Translations under genes and position numbers: made by a program
Shown: piece after piece, positions 18,208 to 25,654 of the stretch
How the letters are laid out: each line of letters opens with the position of its first letter
How positions within the stretch are numbered: position 1 is the stretch's first letter
Notes under the pieces: model-generated
Database searches by the model: none
Seen by the model: the letters and a program-made list of their open reading frames with translations, nothing else
What the model was told of the DNA's origin: nothing
Origin: Gemmatimonadota bacterium
GTDB taxonomy: Bacteria; Gemmatimonadota; Gemmatimonadetes; Longimicrobiales; Gaopeijiaceae
DNA: 33,172 bases
Assembly (NCBI GenBank): GCA_022823365.1
Contig: JAJDXG010000004.1
Location: 1 to 33,172 of the forward strand
Reading direction: 5' to 3'

Positions 18208-19968
18208 ATGGCATCGCACGAAGGCGGGTCCGGGTCCACCGTTCGCTACCAGCCCGACGAGAGTCCGCCGTGGCCGCTGGCGATCGGGCTGGCGCTCCAG
18301 TACAGCATCCTGGCGCTCGGAGGCGTCGTTCTCACCGTCGCCATCGTGCTGCGGAGCGCCGAGAGCAGTGATGCGTACCTCGCCTGGGGCGCGTTCGGCG
18401 CGCTCATGGTGAGCGGTCTCACCAGCATCGTCCAGGTCATCCGGCTGGGACGCCTGGGGTCGGGATACGTTCTCATCATGGGCACTTCGGGCGCCTTCAT
18501 CGCCGTCTCGGTGGCCGCGCTGGTGCAAGGGGGCCCGGCCCTGCTGACGACGCTCGTAATCGCCTCGTCGCTCTTCCAGTTCCTCCTCGCCGGGCGCCTC
18601 TCCATTCTGCGCCGCATCATCACGCCGACGGTCGCCGGGACCGTGATCATGCTGATCGCGGTCAACGTGATGCCCTTCCTGTTCGATTTTCAGGACAACG
18701 CCCCGCCCGGCGCTTCGCCCCTGGCCGCCCCTGTCACCGTGCTGGCCACGCTCGCCGTGACGCTCGCGGTGATGCTCAAGTTCACGGGGCCGGTGCGGCT
18801 CTGGGGGCCGATCATCGGCATCGCGGCCGGGTGCGTGGCCGCCGCCTCGTTCGATCTGATCGATACCAGCGCGCTCGCGCAGGCCGCGTGGGTGGGCGTG
18901 CCCGCGGCCGGCTGGCCGGGACTGGGCCTCGATTTCAGCGCCGCCTTCTGGGCGATTCTTCCCGGCTACACCTTCGTCACCCTCGTGGGGGCGATCGAAA
19001 CCGTGGGCGACGCGGTGGCGATCCAGCGGGTGTCGTGGCGGGAGCCGCAGGCCACGGACTACCGCGCGGTCCAGGGAGCGGTCGCCGCGGATGGCCTGGG
19101 CAACCTTCTCTCCGGACTCTTCGCCACCGTCCCCAACACGACCTACTCCAGCAGCGTCTCCATCGTCGAGATCACGGGGATCGCGGCACGGCGGGTGGGC
19201 GTCTGCATCGGCCTGATCTTCTGCGCGCTCGCCTTCCTTCCGAAGCTGACGGCGCTGCTGCTGATCATCCCCGATCCCGTGATCGGCGCCTACGCCATGG
19301 TGATCATCGCCGTGCTGTTCGTGCTCGGGACCCGGATCGTCCTCCAGGACGGCATGGATTACCGCAAGGCCACGATCGTGGGGGTCTCGTTCTGGGTCGG
19401 GGTCGGATGCCAGAGCGGCGAGATCTCCACAGCGGCGCTGAACCCCTTCCTGCAGCAGCTGCTCGGCAACGGCATGACGTCCGGCGGCCTGACGGCGCTC
19501 GTGCTGACGGCGTTCATGGAGCTGACCGGGCCGAGGCGCGTGCGCATGCAGACGACGCTCGATGTGCAGTCGCTGCCGAAGATCCAGGAGTTCCTGGAGA
19601 GCTTCGCCAGCCGCAAGCGCCTCGGGGCCGAGACCGGGCTCCGGCTGGGGCACGCGGCCGAGGAAACGCTGCTGCTGCTCATCGAACAGGGCGAGGACAA
19701 GCCTTCGGCCGGACAGCGGCGCCTGCGCCTGACCGCGCGCACCGATTCGGGCGGGGTCGAGATGGAGTTCCTGGCCGCCAGCGGCGAGGGCAACATCGAG
19801 GACCGCATGGCCGTGCTCGGCGGGCGCGCCGCCGAGGAGCCCGGAGAACACGAGATCTCGCTGCGGCTCCTGCGCCACCTCGCAACATCGGTCCATCACC
19901 ACAAGTACGAGGACGCCGATATCGTGACGGTGCGGGTGGACGCCGTTCCGGCCCGGGCCGGGACGTAG
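18208..19968 (+). CDS. NCS2-family permease with RsbW/HATPase-like C-terminal domain
   Basis: I prefer the ATG at 18208, with GGAGGAGGAG about 8 bases upstream, to an in-frame start at 18103. The 586-residue product has about 12-14 hydrophobic helices of the nucleobase/ascorbate transporter fold in residues 25-445. The motif PNTTYSSSVSIVEITG (from Pro309) corresponds to the NCS2 substrate-site signature, with Asn-x-Gly changed to Ser-x-Ser. Residues about 452-584 form an extra soluble domain. Its order of elements (helix EETLLLLIEQ, strand LRLTARTD, strand VEMEFLA, then SLRLLRHLATSV and a final strand) resembles RsbW-like GHKL ATPase domains. The ATP-site Asn and the usual DxGxG are not preserved, so ATP binding is doubtful. 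The substrate is unknown; purines or uracil are typical for the family. Confidence 0.85.
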   Translation: MASHEGGSGSTVRYQPDESPPWPLAIGLALQYSILALGGVVLTVAIVLRSAESSDAYLAWGAFGALMVSGLTSIVQVIRLGRLGSGYVLIMGTSGAFIAVSVAALVQGGPALLTTLVIASSLFQFLLAGRLSILRRIITPTVAGTVIMLIAVNVMPFLFDFQDNAPPGASPLAAPVTVLATLAVTLAVMLKFTGPVRLWGPIIGIAAGCVAAASFDLIDTSALAQAAWVGVPAAGWPGLGLDFSAAFWAILPGYTFVTLVGAIETVGDAVAIQRVSWREPQATDYRAVQGAVAADGLGNLLSGLFATVPNTTYSSSVSIVEITGIAARRVGVCIGLIFCALAFLPKLTALLLIIPDPVIGAYAMVIIAVLFVLGTRIVLQDGMDYRKATIVGVSFWVGVGCQSGEISTAALNPFLQQLLGNGMTSGGLTALVLTAFMELTGPRRVRMQTTLDVQSLPKIQEFLESFASRKRLGAETGLRLGHAAEETLLLLIEQGEDKPSAGQRRLRLTARTDSGGVEMEFLAASGEGNIEDRMAVLGGRAAEEPGEHEISLRLLRHLATSVHHHKYEDADIVTVRVDAVPARAGT

Positions 19969-20023
19969 CCGTCACCCGGGCCGGGGCATAGCCGTCGCTC
20001 TGGGCGGGGCGTAGCCGTCGCCC
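19955..20023. repeat. Three imperfect ~23-bp tandem copies spanning a stop codon
   Basis: Copies at 19955-19977, 19978-20001 and 20002-20023 share the core GTAGCCGTCGC with GGGC(C)GGGG before it and CCC after it; a fourth, degenerate start follows. The TAG of copy 1 is the stop codon of the NCS2 gene, so the array duplicates the end of that gene into the gap before the MetA-like gene. Confidence 0.75.
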
Positions 20024-20047
20024 GGGGCGGGTGGGGAGTGCGCCCGC

Positions 20048-20887
20048 TCAGCGCATCCTGATGGCCGCCCCCACGCCCGCGAAGAAGTCTTCGGCGGCAT
20101 CGTTCAGCCCGACGCCGACCCGGATATCCCATTGCGAATCGTCGGCGGTGAGCCAGGTGAGGCCCGCGTTGAAGTAGTGTTTCTGCGGGGCATCCGCCCC
20201 CGTGGGCAGAAACGCATACCATTCGCCGTACACGCCCCCGCGCGTACCGAGGCCGGCTCCCGCGACCGCCGACTGGGCCCACTCGGGGTAGCTGCCGTCG
20301 TCGTCCGCGACGGCCAGATTGACCTGCGTGCTGCCCGCCAGGGAGAGTCCTCCGGGCACGTCCCAACTGTAGACGAAGTTCACGCCCGGCAGCGCGCGTC
20401 CGCCTGAGAACAGCGTGCTGCCCGTGGGCAGGGTCATCTGGGGCAGGAGCGCAAGTGCGGGAAGGCGACCCGCCTGCCGGGTGAGCTCGAGCTTGGCGCC
20501 CAGGTAGAGGTCCTCGATCCCGCTGTCGCTGGCTCCGCTTCCCTCGGAGTCCACGCGGGTCACCGGGCTGGCCGCCACCCGGACTTCCAGCCAGTCCGCC
20601 GCAACGCCCGCGCGCAGCAGCAGTTCGCCCAGCGTATGCGTCTGGACCGAATTGCCGCCGGACCAGTCTCCGCCGAACGTGTAACCGAACTCGATCTGGA
20701 GTACGCCGCGGCCTACGGTGGAGGCCGCTTCGGTGAAGTCCGGGCGATCGGCGGTAAGAGGACGGGACGCCGGGGAGCCAGCCGGTGCCCTGGCAGGCTC
20801 CTGTGCGGATCCGTCCGCCGGGTACCCGAGCATCGTGCCAACCGCCAGAGCGGCGAGCATAACACCGGGAACCGGTCGAGTCGTCAT
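20048..20887 (-). CDS. MetA-like outer-membrane beta-barrel (Phenol_MetA_deg family)
   Basis: I place the start at ATG 20887, where a signal peptide begins (MTTRPVPGVMLAALAVGTML, ending near GSAQ). The 279-residue protein then shows the family pattern LTADRPDFTEAASTVGRG followed by LQIEFGYTF. Alternating strands through the rest fit a small beta-barrel. This family is widespread in Planctomycetes and Gemmatimonadota and is named after a gene near phenol catabolism, but its role is not established; passive passage of hydrophobic molecules is one idea. In-frame reading continues upstream of the ATG into a steroid 5-alpha-reductase relic. The gene is divergent from the sterol methyltransferase gene, with 272 bases between the two start codons. 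Confidence 0.8.
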   Translation of the reverse strand: MTTRPVPGVMLAALAVGTMLGYPADGSAQEPARAPAGSPASRPLTADRPDFTEAASTVGRGVLQIEFGYTFGGDWSGGNSVQTHTLGELLLRAGVAADWLEVRVAASPVTRVDSEGSGASDSGIEDLYLGAKLELTRQAGRLPALALLPQMTLPTGSTLFSGGRALPGVNFVYSWDVPGGLSLAGSTQVNLAVADDDGSYPEWAQSAVAGAGLGTRGGVYGEWYAFLPTGADAPQKHYFNAGLTWLTADDSQWDIRVGVGLNDAAEDFFAGVGAAIRMR

Positions 20888-20998
20888 CTCCAGCAGCTCT
20901 CCCAGGTAGTTGGGACACGAAACGTACCGGAACGCGCCCCCTCGCGGAATGGAATAGCCCGAGCCACCGAGCTTCCTCAGCCGCAGCAGGACGTTGTC
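20888..20998 (-). pseudogene. C-terminal fragment of a steroid 5-alpha-reductase
   Basis: About 37 codons, in frame with and abutting the MetA-like start, read DNVLLRLRKLGGSGYSIPRG, then GAFRYVSCPNYLGELLE. This matches the most conserved C-terminal signature of steroid 5-alpha-reductases and DUF1295 relatives (SDHIL..LRK, GYKIPRGG, VSCPNYxGE, EW). The Trp expected next is replaced by the Met that starts the MetA-like protein. The upstream codons (to 21112) do not resemble the rest of a reductase. I infer the remnant of a deleted reductase gene. The alternative, that it is translated as an N-terminal extension, is unlikely because the signal peptide would then be internal. Confidence 0.75.
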
Positions 20999-21159
20999 CA
21001 CGCAGGGCAAGGGCAGTAGCCGGTCCTCGCCGCCCCTTGCGCCGCCTGCCCATCGCCATCGCCGTCCCCCTTGCCTGAAGACACCGTGTGCCTCCAATTT
21101 GATTCGCGCCAACGACTGTTGCGGACGACTCTAACGTCAGCGCCTCGCCAAGACCTGCC

Positions 21160-22203
21160 ATGCATCTGCGTCGACTATCCGGGGGACTTAAGGCCGCGTT
21201 CGGTGAAACGAACGTCAGCCGGCGCGTGCGGAATCTCGAAGGATGGACGGACAGAGCGTTCGGCGCGGATGGCGGCGCGGCCGACTACGACCACACCCGG
21301 ACCGTAACGGAATACTACGACCTTTGCAACGAATTTATGGTCTTCCACTGGGGAGAATCCCTGCACTTCGCACCGCTGTCGCGCGGCGAGAGCCTGAAGG
21401 ACTCAAAGGTGCGGCACCAGCGGCAGATGATCGCCAGGCTGGAACTGCGTGAAGGCATGACGGTGGTCGACATCGGTTGCGGCGTCGGGGGTCCAATGCG
21501 CCGCGTCGCCCGCGAGGCCGGTGTCCGGATATTGGGAATAAACAGCAATGAAGTCCAGCTGAGCAGAGCCAGGTCGCTGAATGCGGAGGCGGGGCTCGAT
21601 CACATGATCGACTGCCTCGCTTGCAGCTTCATGAATATGAGCTCCATCGCGGACGCGACCTTCGACCGGAGCTACGCGATCGAATCGACCTGCCATGCTC
21701 CCGACAAGGTGCGCGCGTTTGCCGAAATCCACCGTATCCTCAAGCCCGGAGCCCTTTTCTGGGGCCAGGAAATGTGCATGACGGATATGTACAATCTCGA
21801 CGACGATCGCCACCGGGCCATCAAGCGGGAACTGATGCAAGGCATCGCGCTCCAGGAAATCGCAACGTTCGGGGAGGTAGACCGGGCCCTCGAAACCGCG
21901 GGATTCGAGGTCCTGGAGGCGACGGACCTCGCTGTCGGTGAGACCGGTCCGGCGACGCCGTGGTATCGGCCCCTGGAAACCCGGCACGGATGGCTTGGCA
22001 CCGCTCTCTTCCGGACTCCCTTGGGTCGCAAGGTGTTTTCCTGGGGATCCAGGCTGGCCGAGCTTCTGCGGGTGTTCCCCAAGGGATCGGCGGAGGTTGC
22101 CAGACTTATGGATCGGACCGCGGACGCCTATGTCGCCGGCGGCAGGACCGGGATCTTCACGCCGCTCTACTGCTTCCTGGCGCGCAAGCCTCTTCGGGGC
22201 TAG
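21160..22203 (+). CDS. Sterol C24-methyltransferase (SMT, Erg6-like)
   Basis: This 347-residue SAM-dependent enzyme should transfer a methyl group to C24 of a sterol side chain. All four SMT signature regions are visible: the aromatic region I (VFHWGESLHFA, about 61-71), the SAM motif (VDIGCGVGGPMR, 103-114), YAIESTCHAPD (172-182) and PWYRPLE (267-273). The C-terminal pattern PKGSAEVARL, VAGGRTGIFTPLY and FLARKP also follows fungal and plant SMTs. The closest non-sterol relatives, tocopherol or mycolic cyclopropane methyltransferases, lack YAIESTCHAP. The start at 21160 has no clear ribosome binding site; later GTG starts would cut the N-terminus before region I. Its TAG shares a CTAG palindrome with the stop of the convergent RND gene. 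Confidence 0.92.
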   Translation: MHLRRLSGGLKAAFGETNVSRRVRNLEGWTDRAFGADGGAADYDHTRTVTEYYDLCNEFMVFHWGESLHFAPLSRGESLKDSKVRHQRQMIARLELREGMTVVDIGCGVGGPMRRVAREAGVRILGINSNEVQLSRARSLNAEAGLDHMIDCLACSFMNMSSIADATFDRSYAIESTCHAPDKVRAFAEIHRILKPGALFWGQEMCMTDMYNLDDDRHRAIKRELMQGIALQEIATFGEVDRALETAGFEVLEATDLAVGETGPATPWYRPLETRHGWLGTALFRTPLGRKVFSWGSRLAELLRVFPKGSAEVARLMDRTADAYVAGGRTGIFTPLYCFLARKPLRG

Positions 22204-25200
22204 GAGTCCCGGGTGGTCAAGTGCAGGCGCAGCGAGGAAAGCGCGGGCACCAGGAACATCAGAATGGCCGTGGTAAAGAGGATGCCGCACCCGATCGAGG
22301 CTGAGAACGGGACGAAGAACTGCGCCTGAATCGCGTCTTCGAGAATCAGCGGGGTAAAGCCGAGGAAGGTGGTGAGCGAAGTCAGCATGATCGGACGAAA
22401 ACGGCCCTTGGCCCCCTCGATGATCGCCTCGCGCGCCGGAAGGCCCTCCTCAAGCTCCTGATCGATGAAGTCCATCATGACCAGGGAATCGTTCACCACC
22501 ACGCCGGCCAGGCCGAATATCCCGACAAAGGACTCCGCGCTCACCGCCACTCCCAGGATCCAGTGGCCCAGGATCACGCCGACGAACCCGAACGGGATGA
22601 TGGCCATGATGATGAACGGCTTGGTATAGGAACGCAGCGGAATGGCCAACAGCGCGAAGATAATCAGCAACGCTATCGCGAAACCGCGGTAGAGCGCACC
22701 CAGAGAGTCGATCTGCTGCTGTTGTTCGCCACCAAAGGTGTAGGTCAGGTCAGGGTTCGCATCGACCAGTCCTGCGAGGATGGTGTTCTCCAGAATGCCA
22801 TTGGCTTCCCCGGCGGAAATAACGCTGGCGTCCACATCGGCAGTGACCGTGGCGACGCGTTGGCCGTCCTGGCGACGGATGGCCGGCGGCGACAAGGCCG
22901 CGCTCAGTGAAGCCACACGGCTCACCGGCACCTCGGCACCCGTTGCCGTACGGACGAGGTAGCTCTCGACGTCGGTGATCGAGTTGCGCTGCTCCTCGGG
23001 CAGCCGGACGTAGACCCGGACTTCGTCGCGTCCTCGCTGCACCCGCAGGGCCTCCGCGCCAAAGAAGGCGGCTCTCGTCTGCTGGGCAAGCGCGTCGAGC
23101 GTGAGGCCGAGGGTTCGTGCTTCGGGCAGCAATCCCAACTGGACTTCCGGGATGCCGGGCGTGTGGTCCGAGCGAATGTCAAAGACACCCCCCACCCGAC
23201 GGAGGTCATCGACCACGGACGATGCGATCGCGACCAGGCGCTCCGGATCCGGATGGGACAACACGGCTTCCACCGGGTTGCCCAGCGTGTAGATCTCGCT
23301 CATGAAGGTGATCCCGCGCACATGGGGCAGGATGCCCACCTCCTCACGCCAGGCCTGCATGACTTCTCCCGACGTGATGGTCCGCTGCTGCGCCGGCAGG
23401 AGCTTGAACTCGATGGTGGCGATATTGGCTTCGGGGTTGAGGGTGGGCGAGGGGTTGAGACCTCCGGTCTCGATCCTCGACCGCTGGCCGACGACCACCG
23501 TAACGCCGGACAGAAGCGGAGACGCATCTTCGGGCCGGCCCTCGGAAAGGCGCTGGATGACCCGGCGACCGGCCGCCTCCAGTTCCCGTGCCACCGCGTC
23601 CGTCTGCTGCGCGGTGGTTCCGTCCGGCATCTGAAGGGTGGCGGTTACGAAGTCCCCCTCGACCTCGGTCGCGAAGGTGGTGGGCACGATGCCGGCCGGC
23701 AGCAGGGAAACGGTGAGTATGAAGAGCGCGATGGCCGCGGAGAGCGTCACGCCGGGCCGATCGGTCGCGAACCGCATCCCGTGATCCAGGGGGCCCTGTA
23801 TGAAGCTGTTCAGCAGGGAGTCGACCCGGCCCTGGATGCGGGCGACGAAACGTTCCGCGCTCGTGCGGGGCGCCCAGCCGGGGCCGTGCAGATGGTGCGA
23901 CAGGTGGTTGGGCAGCACCAGCAGCGACTCGATCAGTGAGATCACCAGCATGGCGATGACGATGATGGGCAACGCCTTCCAGACTTCCCCGAACCCCGCG
24001 GGAATGAAGAGCAGGGGGAGGAACGCAACGATGGTGGTGAGCACCGCGAAGATCAGCGGCACCTTGATCCGCCGCGCGCCGCGGATGGCGGCGACAACTC
24101 CCGGCGTACCCCGCATTCGTTCCAGATGAATATGTTCGGCGACGACGATCGCATCGTCCACGATGATTCCGATGGCGAGTACGAACGAGAAGAGCGAGAC
24201 AGCGTGGATCGGGATGTCGAACACCATCATGGCGGCCAGGGCGCCGATCCCCGCAACGCCAAGGCCGACGGCTACCCAGAAGGCCAGTCGGATTTCCAGA
24301 AACAGGCCCAGCGCGATCAACACCAGCAGCAGCCCCAGAGCCCCGTTCTTGAGGAGGAGGGCGCCACGCTCCGAGAACGCCGTGGAATCGTCGTTCCAGA
24401 TGGTCACGCCCACGCCGCCGGGGAGTGAAGGCACCACCTCGTCCGCCACATGCTCCTTGACGGCACGGGCCACGCTCATGACCCTTTCGCCCTCCGCCTG
24501 CGATACCTCGACGAAGACGGCGGGCTGGCCCTGATGGCGCACGATCAGATCGGAGTCCTGGAAACCGTCGCGCACCTCGGCGACATCACCCAGACGCACG
24601 ACCGTGCCGTCGTCCCGGCTGAGGAGAACGATTTCCTCGAAATCCTGCTGGTCGTAGCTCTGGCCAAGGGTGCGCACCCGCACCTGGGACTCCCGGGTAT
24701 CGATGCTCCCCGCGGACAGGTCCAGTGAGTTGCGGCGAATCGTGTTCGCGATGTCGGTCAGGGTCAGACCGAGAGCCCTGAGACGCTGTAGCGGCACCTC
24801 GATCGAAACCTCGTAGTTGCGCACTCCGCTGGTCGCGACCTGGGAGACGGAGGGAAGCGCGGCGAGCTCGTCTTCGATCCGGTACGCGAGTTCCTTCAGC
24901 GAGCGCTCGGGAACGTCGCCGTAGACGACCAGGCGAATCATGCTCTGGGCGTTGGTCATCTCGCGTATCTGGGGCCGCTCGGCTCCGCCCGGAAACGTCT
25001 GAATACGCCCGACCGCCGACTCGATCTCGTCCTTCTTGGCGCCCATGTCCGTGCCGGAGTTGACTTCAACCCTGACGGACGCCATCCCCGGGGCGGCTAT
25101 GGACTTGACCGCCTTTACATCCGCGAGTCCCCTGACCTGGTCCTCGATCTTGACGACGATGGCCTCCTCCACCTCCTCGGGGGTTGCTCCGGGGAAGGGT

Positions 25201-25379
25201 ACGGAGATCTCGAACTGGTTAAAGGGTACCTCGGGCCATCCCTCCTGCTCGAGCCCGGTCAGCGACACCAGACCCGCCGCGATAATCCCGAACATCAGCA
25301 GATTGGCGGCGACGCCGTTGCTCGCCATATAGGCAATGGGGCCGCCCGGTTCGCCGTGGTTGTTGGAGTTCCGACTCAT
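22200..25379 (-). CDS. RND-superfamily exporter (HAE-1/AcrB type)
   Basis: A full-length, 1059-residue inner-membrane RND protein with the usual two repeats: helix 1 (about 20-42), a periplasmic porter region, helices 2-6 (about 340-480), a second porter region, and helices 8-12. The proton-relay acids Asp408 and Asp409 are present in GIIVDDAIVVAEH. Related pumps export hydrophobic compounds with a membrane-fusion protein and an outer-membrane channel. Neither partner gene is adjacent, although the MetA-like barrel gene is 1.3 kb away. Its position between a sterol methyltransferase and a P450 suggests a lipid or sterol cargo; other bacterial sterol loci include RND transporters. This is inference. 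It is divergent from the P450 gene. Confidence 0.93.
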   Translation of the reverse strand: MSRNSNNHGEPGGPIAYMASNGVAANLLMFGIIAAGLVSLTGLEQEGWPEVPFNQFEISVPFPGATPEEVEEAIVVKIEDQVRGLADVKAVKSIAAPGMASVRVEVNSGTDMGAKKDEIESAVGRIQTFPGGAERPQIREMTNAQSMIRLVVYGDVPERSLKELAYRIEDELAALPSVSQVATSGVRNYEVSIEVPLQRLRALGLTLTDIANTIRRNSLDLSAGSIDTRESQVRVRTLGQSYDQQDFEEIVLLSRDDGTVVRLGDVAEVRDGFQDSDLIVRHQGQPAVFVEVSQAEGERVMSVARAVKEHVADEVVPSLPGGVGVTIWNDDSTAFSERGALLLKNGALGLLLVLIALGLFLEIRLAFWVAVGLGVAGIGALAAMMVFDIPIHAVSLFSFVLAIGIIVDDAIVVAEHIHLERMRGTPGVVAAIRGARRIKVPLIFAVLTTIVAFLPLLFIPAGFGEVWKALPIIVIAMLVISLIESLLVLPNHLSHHLHGPGWAPRTSAERFVARIQGRVDSLLNSFIQGPLDHGMRFATDRPGVTLSAAIALFILTVSLLPAGIVPTTFATEVEGDFVTATLQMPDGTTAQQTDAVARELEAAGRRVIQRLSEGRPEDASPLLSGVTVVVGQRSRIETGGLNPSPTLNPEANIATIEFKLLPAQQRTITSGEVMQAWREEVGILPHVRGITFMSEIYTLGNPVEAVLSHPDPERLVAIASSVVDDLRRVGGVFDIRSDHTPGIPEVQLGLLPEARTLGLTLDALAQQTRAAFFGAEALRVQRGRDEVRVYVRLPEEQRNSITDVESYLVRTATGAEVPVSRVASLSAALSPPAIRRQDGQRVATVTADVDASVISAGEANGILENTILAGLVDANPDLTYTFGGEQQQQIDSLGALYRGFAIALLIIFALLAIPLRSYTKPFIIMAIIPFGFVGVILGHWILGVAVSAESFVGIFGLAGVVVNDSLVMMDFIDQELEEGLPAREAIIEGAKGRFRPIMLTSLTTFLGFTPLILEDAIQAQFFVPFSASIGCGILFTTAILMFLVPALSSLRLHLTTRDS

Positions 25380-25462
25380 CTGTGCTGGATTCGGCCTGGG
25401 TGTGGACGAGGGACGCGCACGGACAGGATACTAATTGGGTACTCGCCGTGCACCTCGGGTGT

Positions 25463-25506
25463 TGCGTCACAACGACGCTTTCTCGCGACAGATTCCGTTT
25501 GACGCA
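25463..25506. promoter_or_regulatory. Inverted repeat TGCGTCA...TGACGCA, possible operator
   Basis: The perfect 7-bp arms at 25463-25469 and 25500-25506 are 30 bases apart, centre gap. The right arm overlaps the predicted -35 box of the P450 promoter (25499-25504). A looped or dual-site repressor could control the P450, and perhaps the divergent RND gene. No regulator gene is visible in the window. Confidence 0.4.
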
Positions 25507-25528
25507 GCCGTGCCCGTGGAGCTATGCT
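25499..25528 (+). promoter_or_regulatory. Candidate sigma70-type promoter of the P450 gene
   Basis: TTGACG (25499-25504) and TATGCT (25523-25528) are 18 bases apart, five and four matches to consensus. It would give a leader of about 120 bases before the ATG at 25655. Confidence 0.45.
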
Positions 25529-25654
25529 CATGTTCAAGTGTATCTTAGCTGGAGGAAGCTCTTCCGTCCCGGCGTCTGACGAAGAGAAACGGAGCATGAG
25601 GTTGCCGAGGTCAGTGGGGCAGTCTTCCCGTATCGAGACGAGGGACCAACGCTG

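Larger units (their letters stand above)
25380..25654. other. Divergent control region between RND and P450 genes
   Basis: This 275-bp region is AT-richer than its flanks and has no convincing gene. It contains the inverted repeat and the promoter listed separately. A minus-strand -10-like TAGTAT lies near 25429-25434, but I cannot pair it with a good -35 box for the RND gene. Confidence 0.55.
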
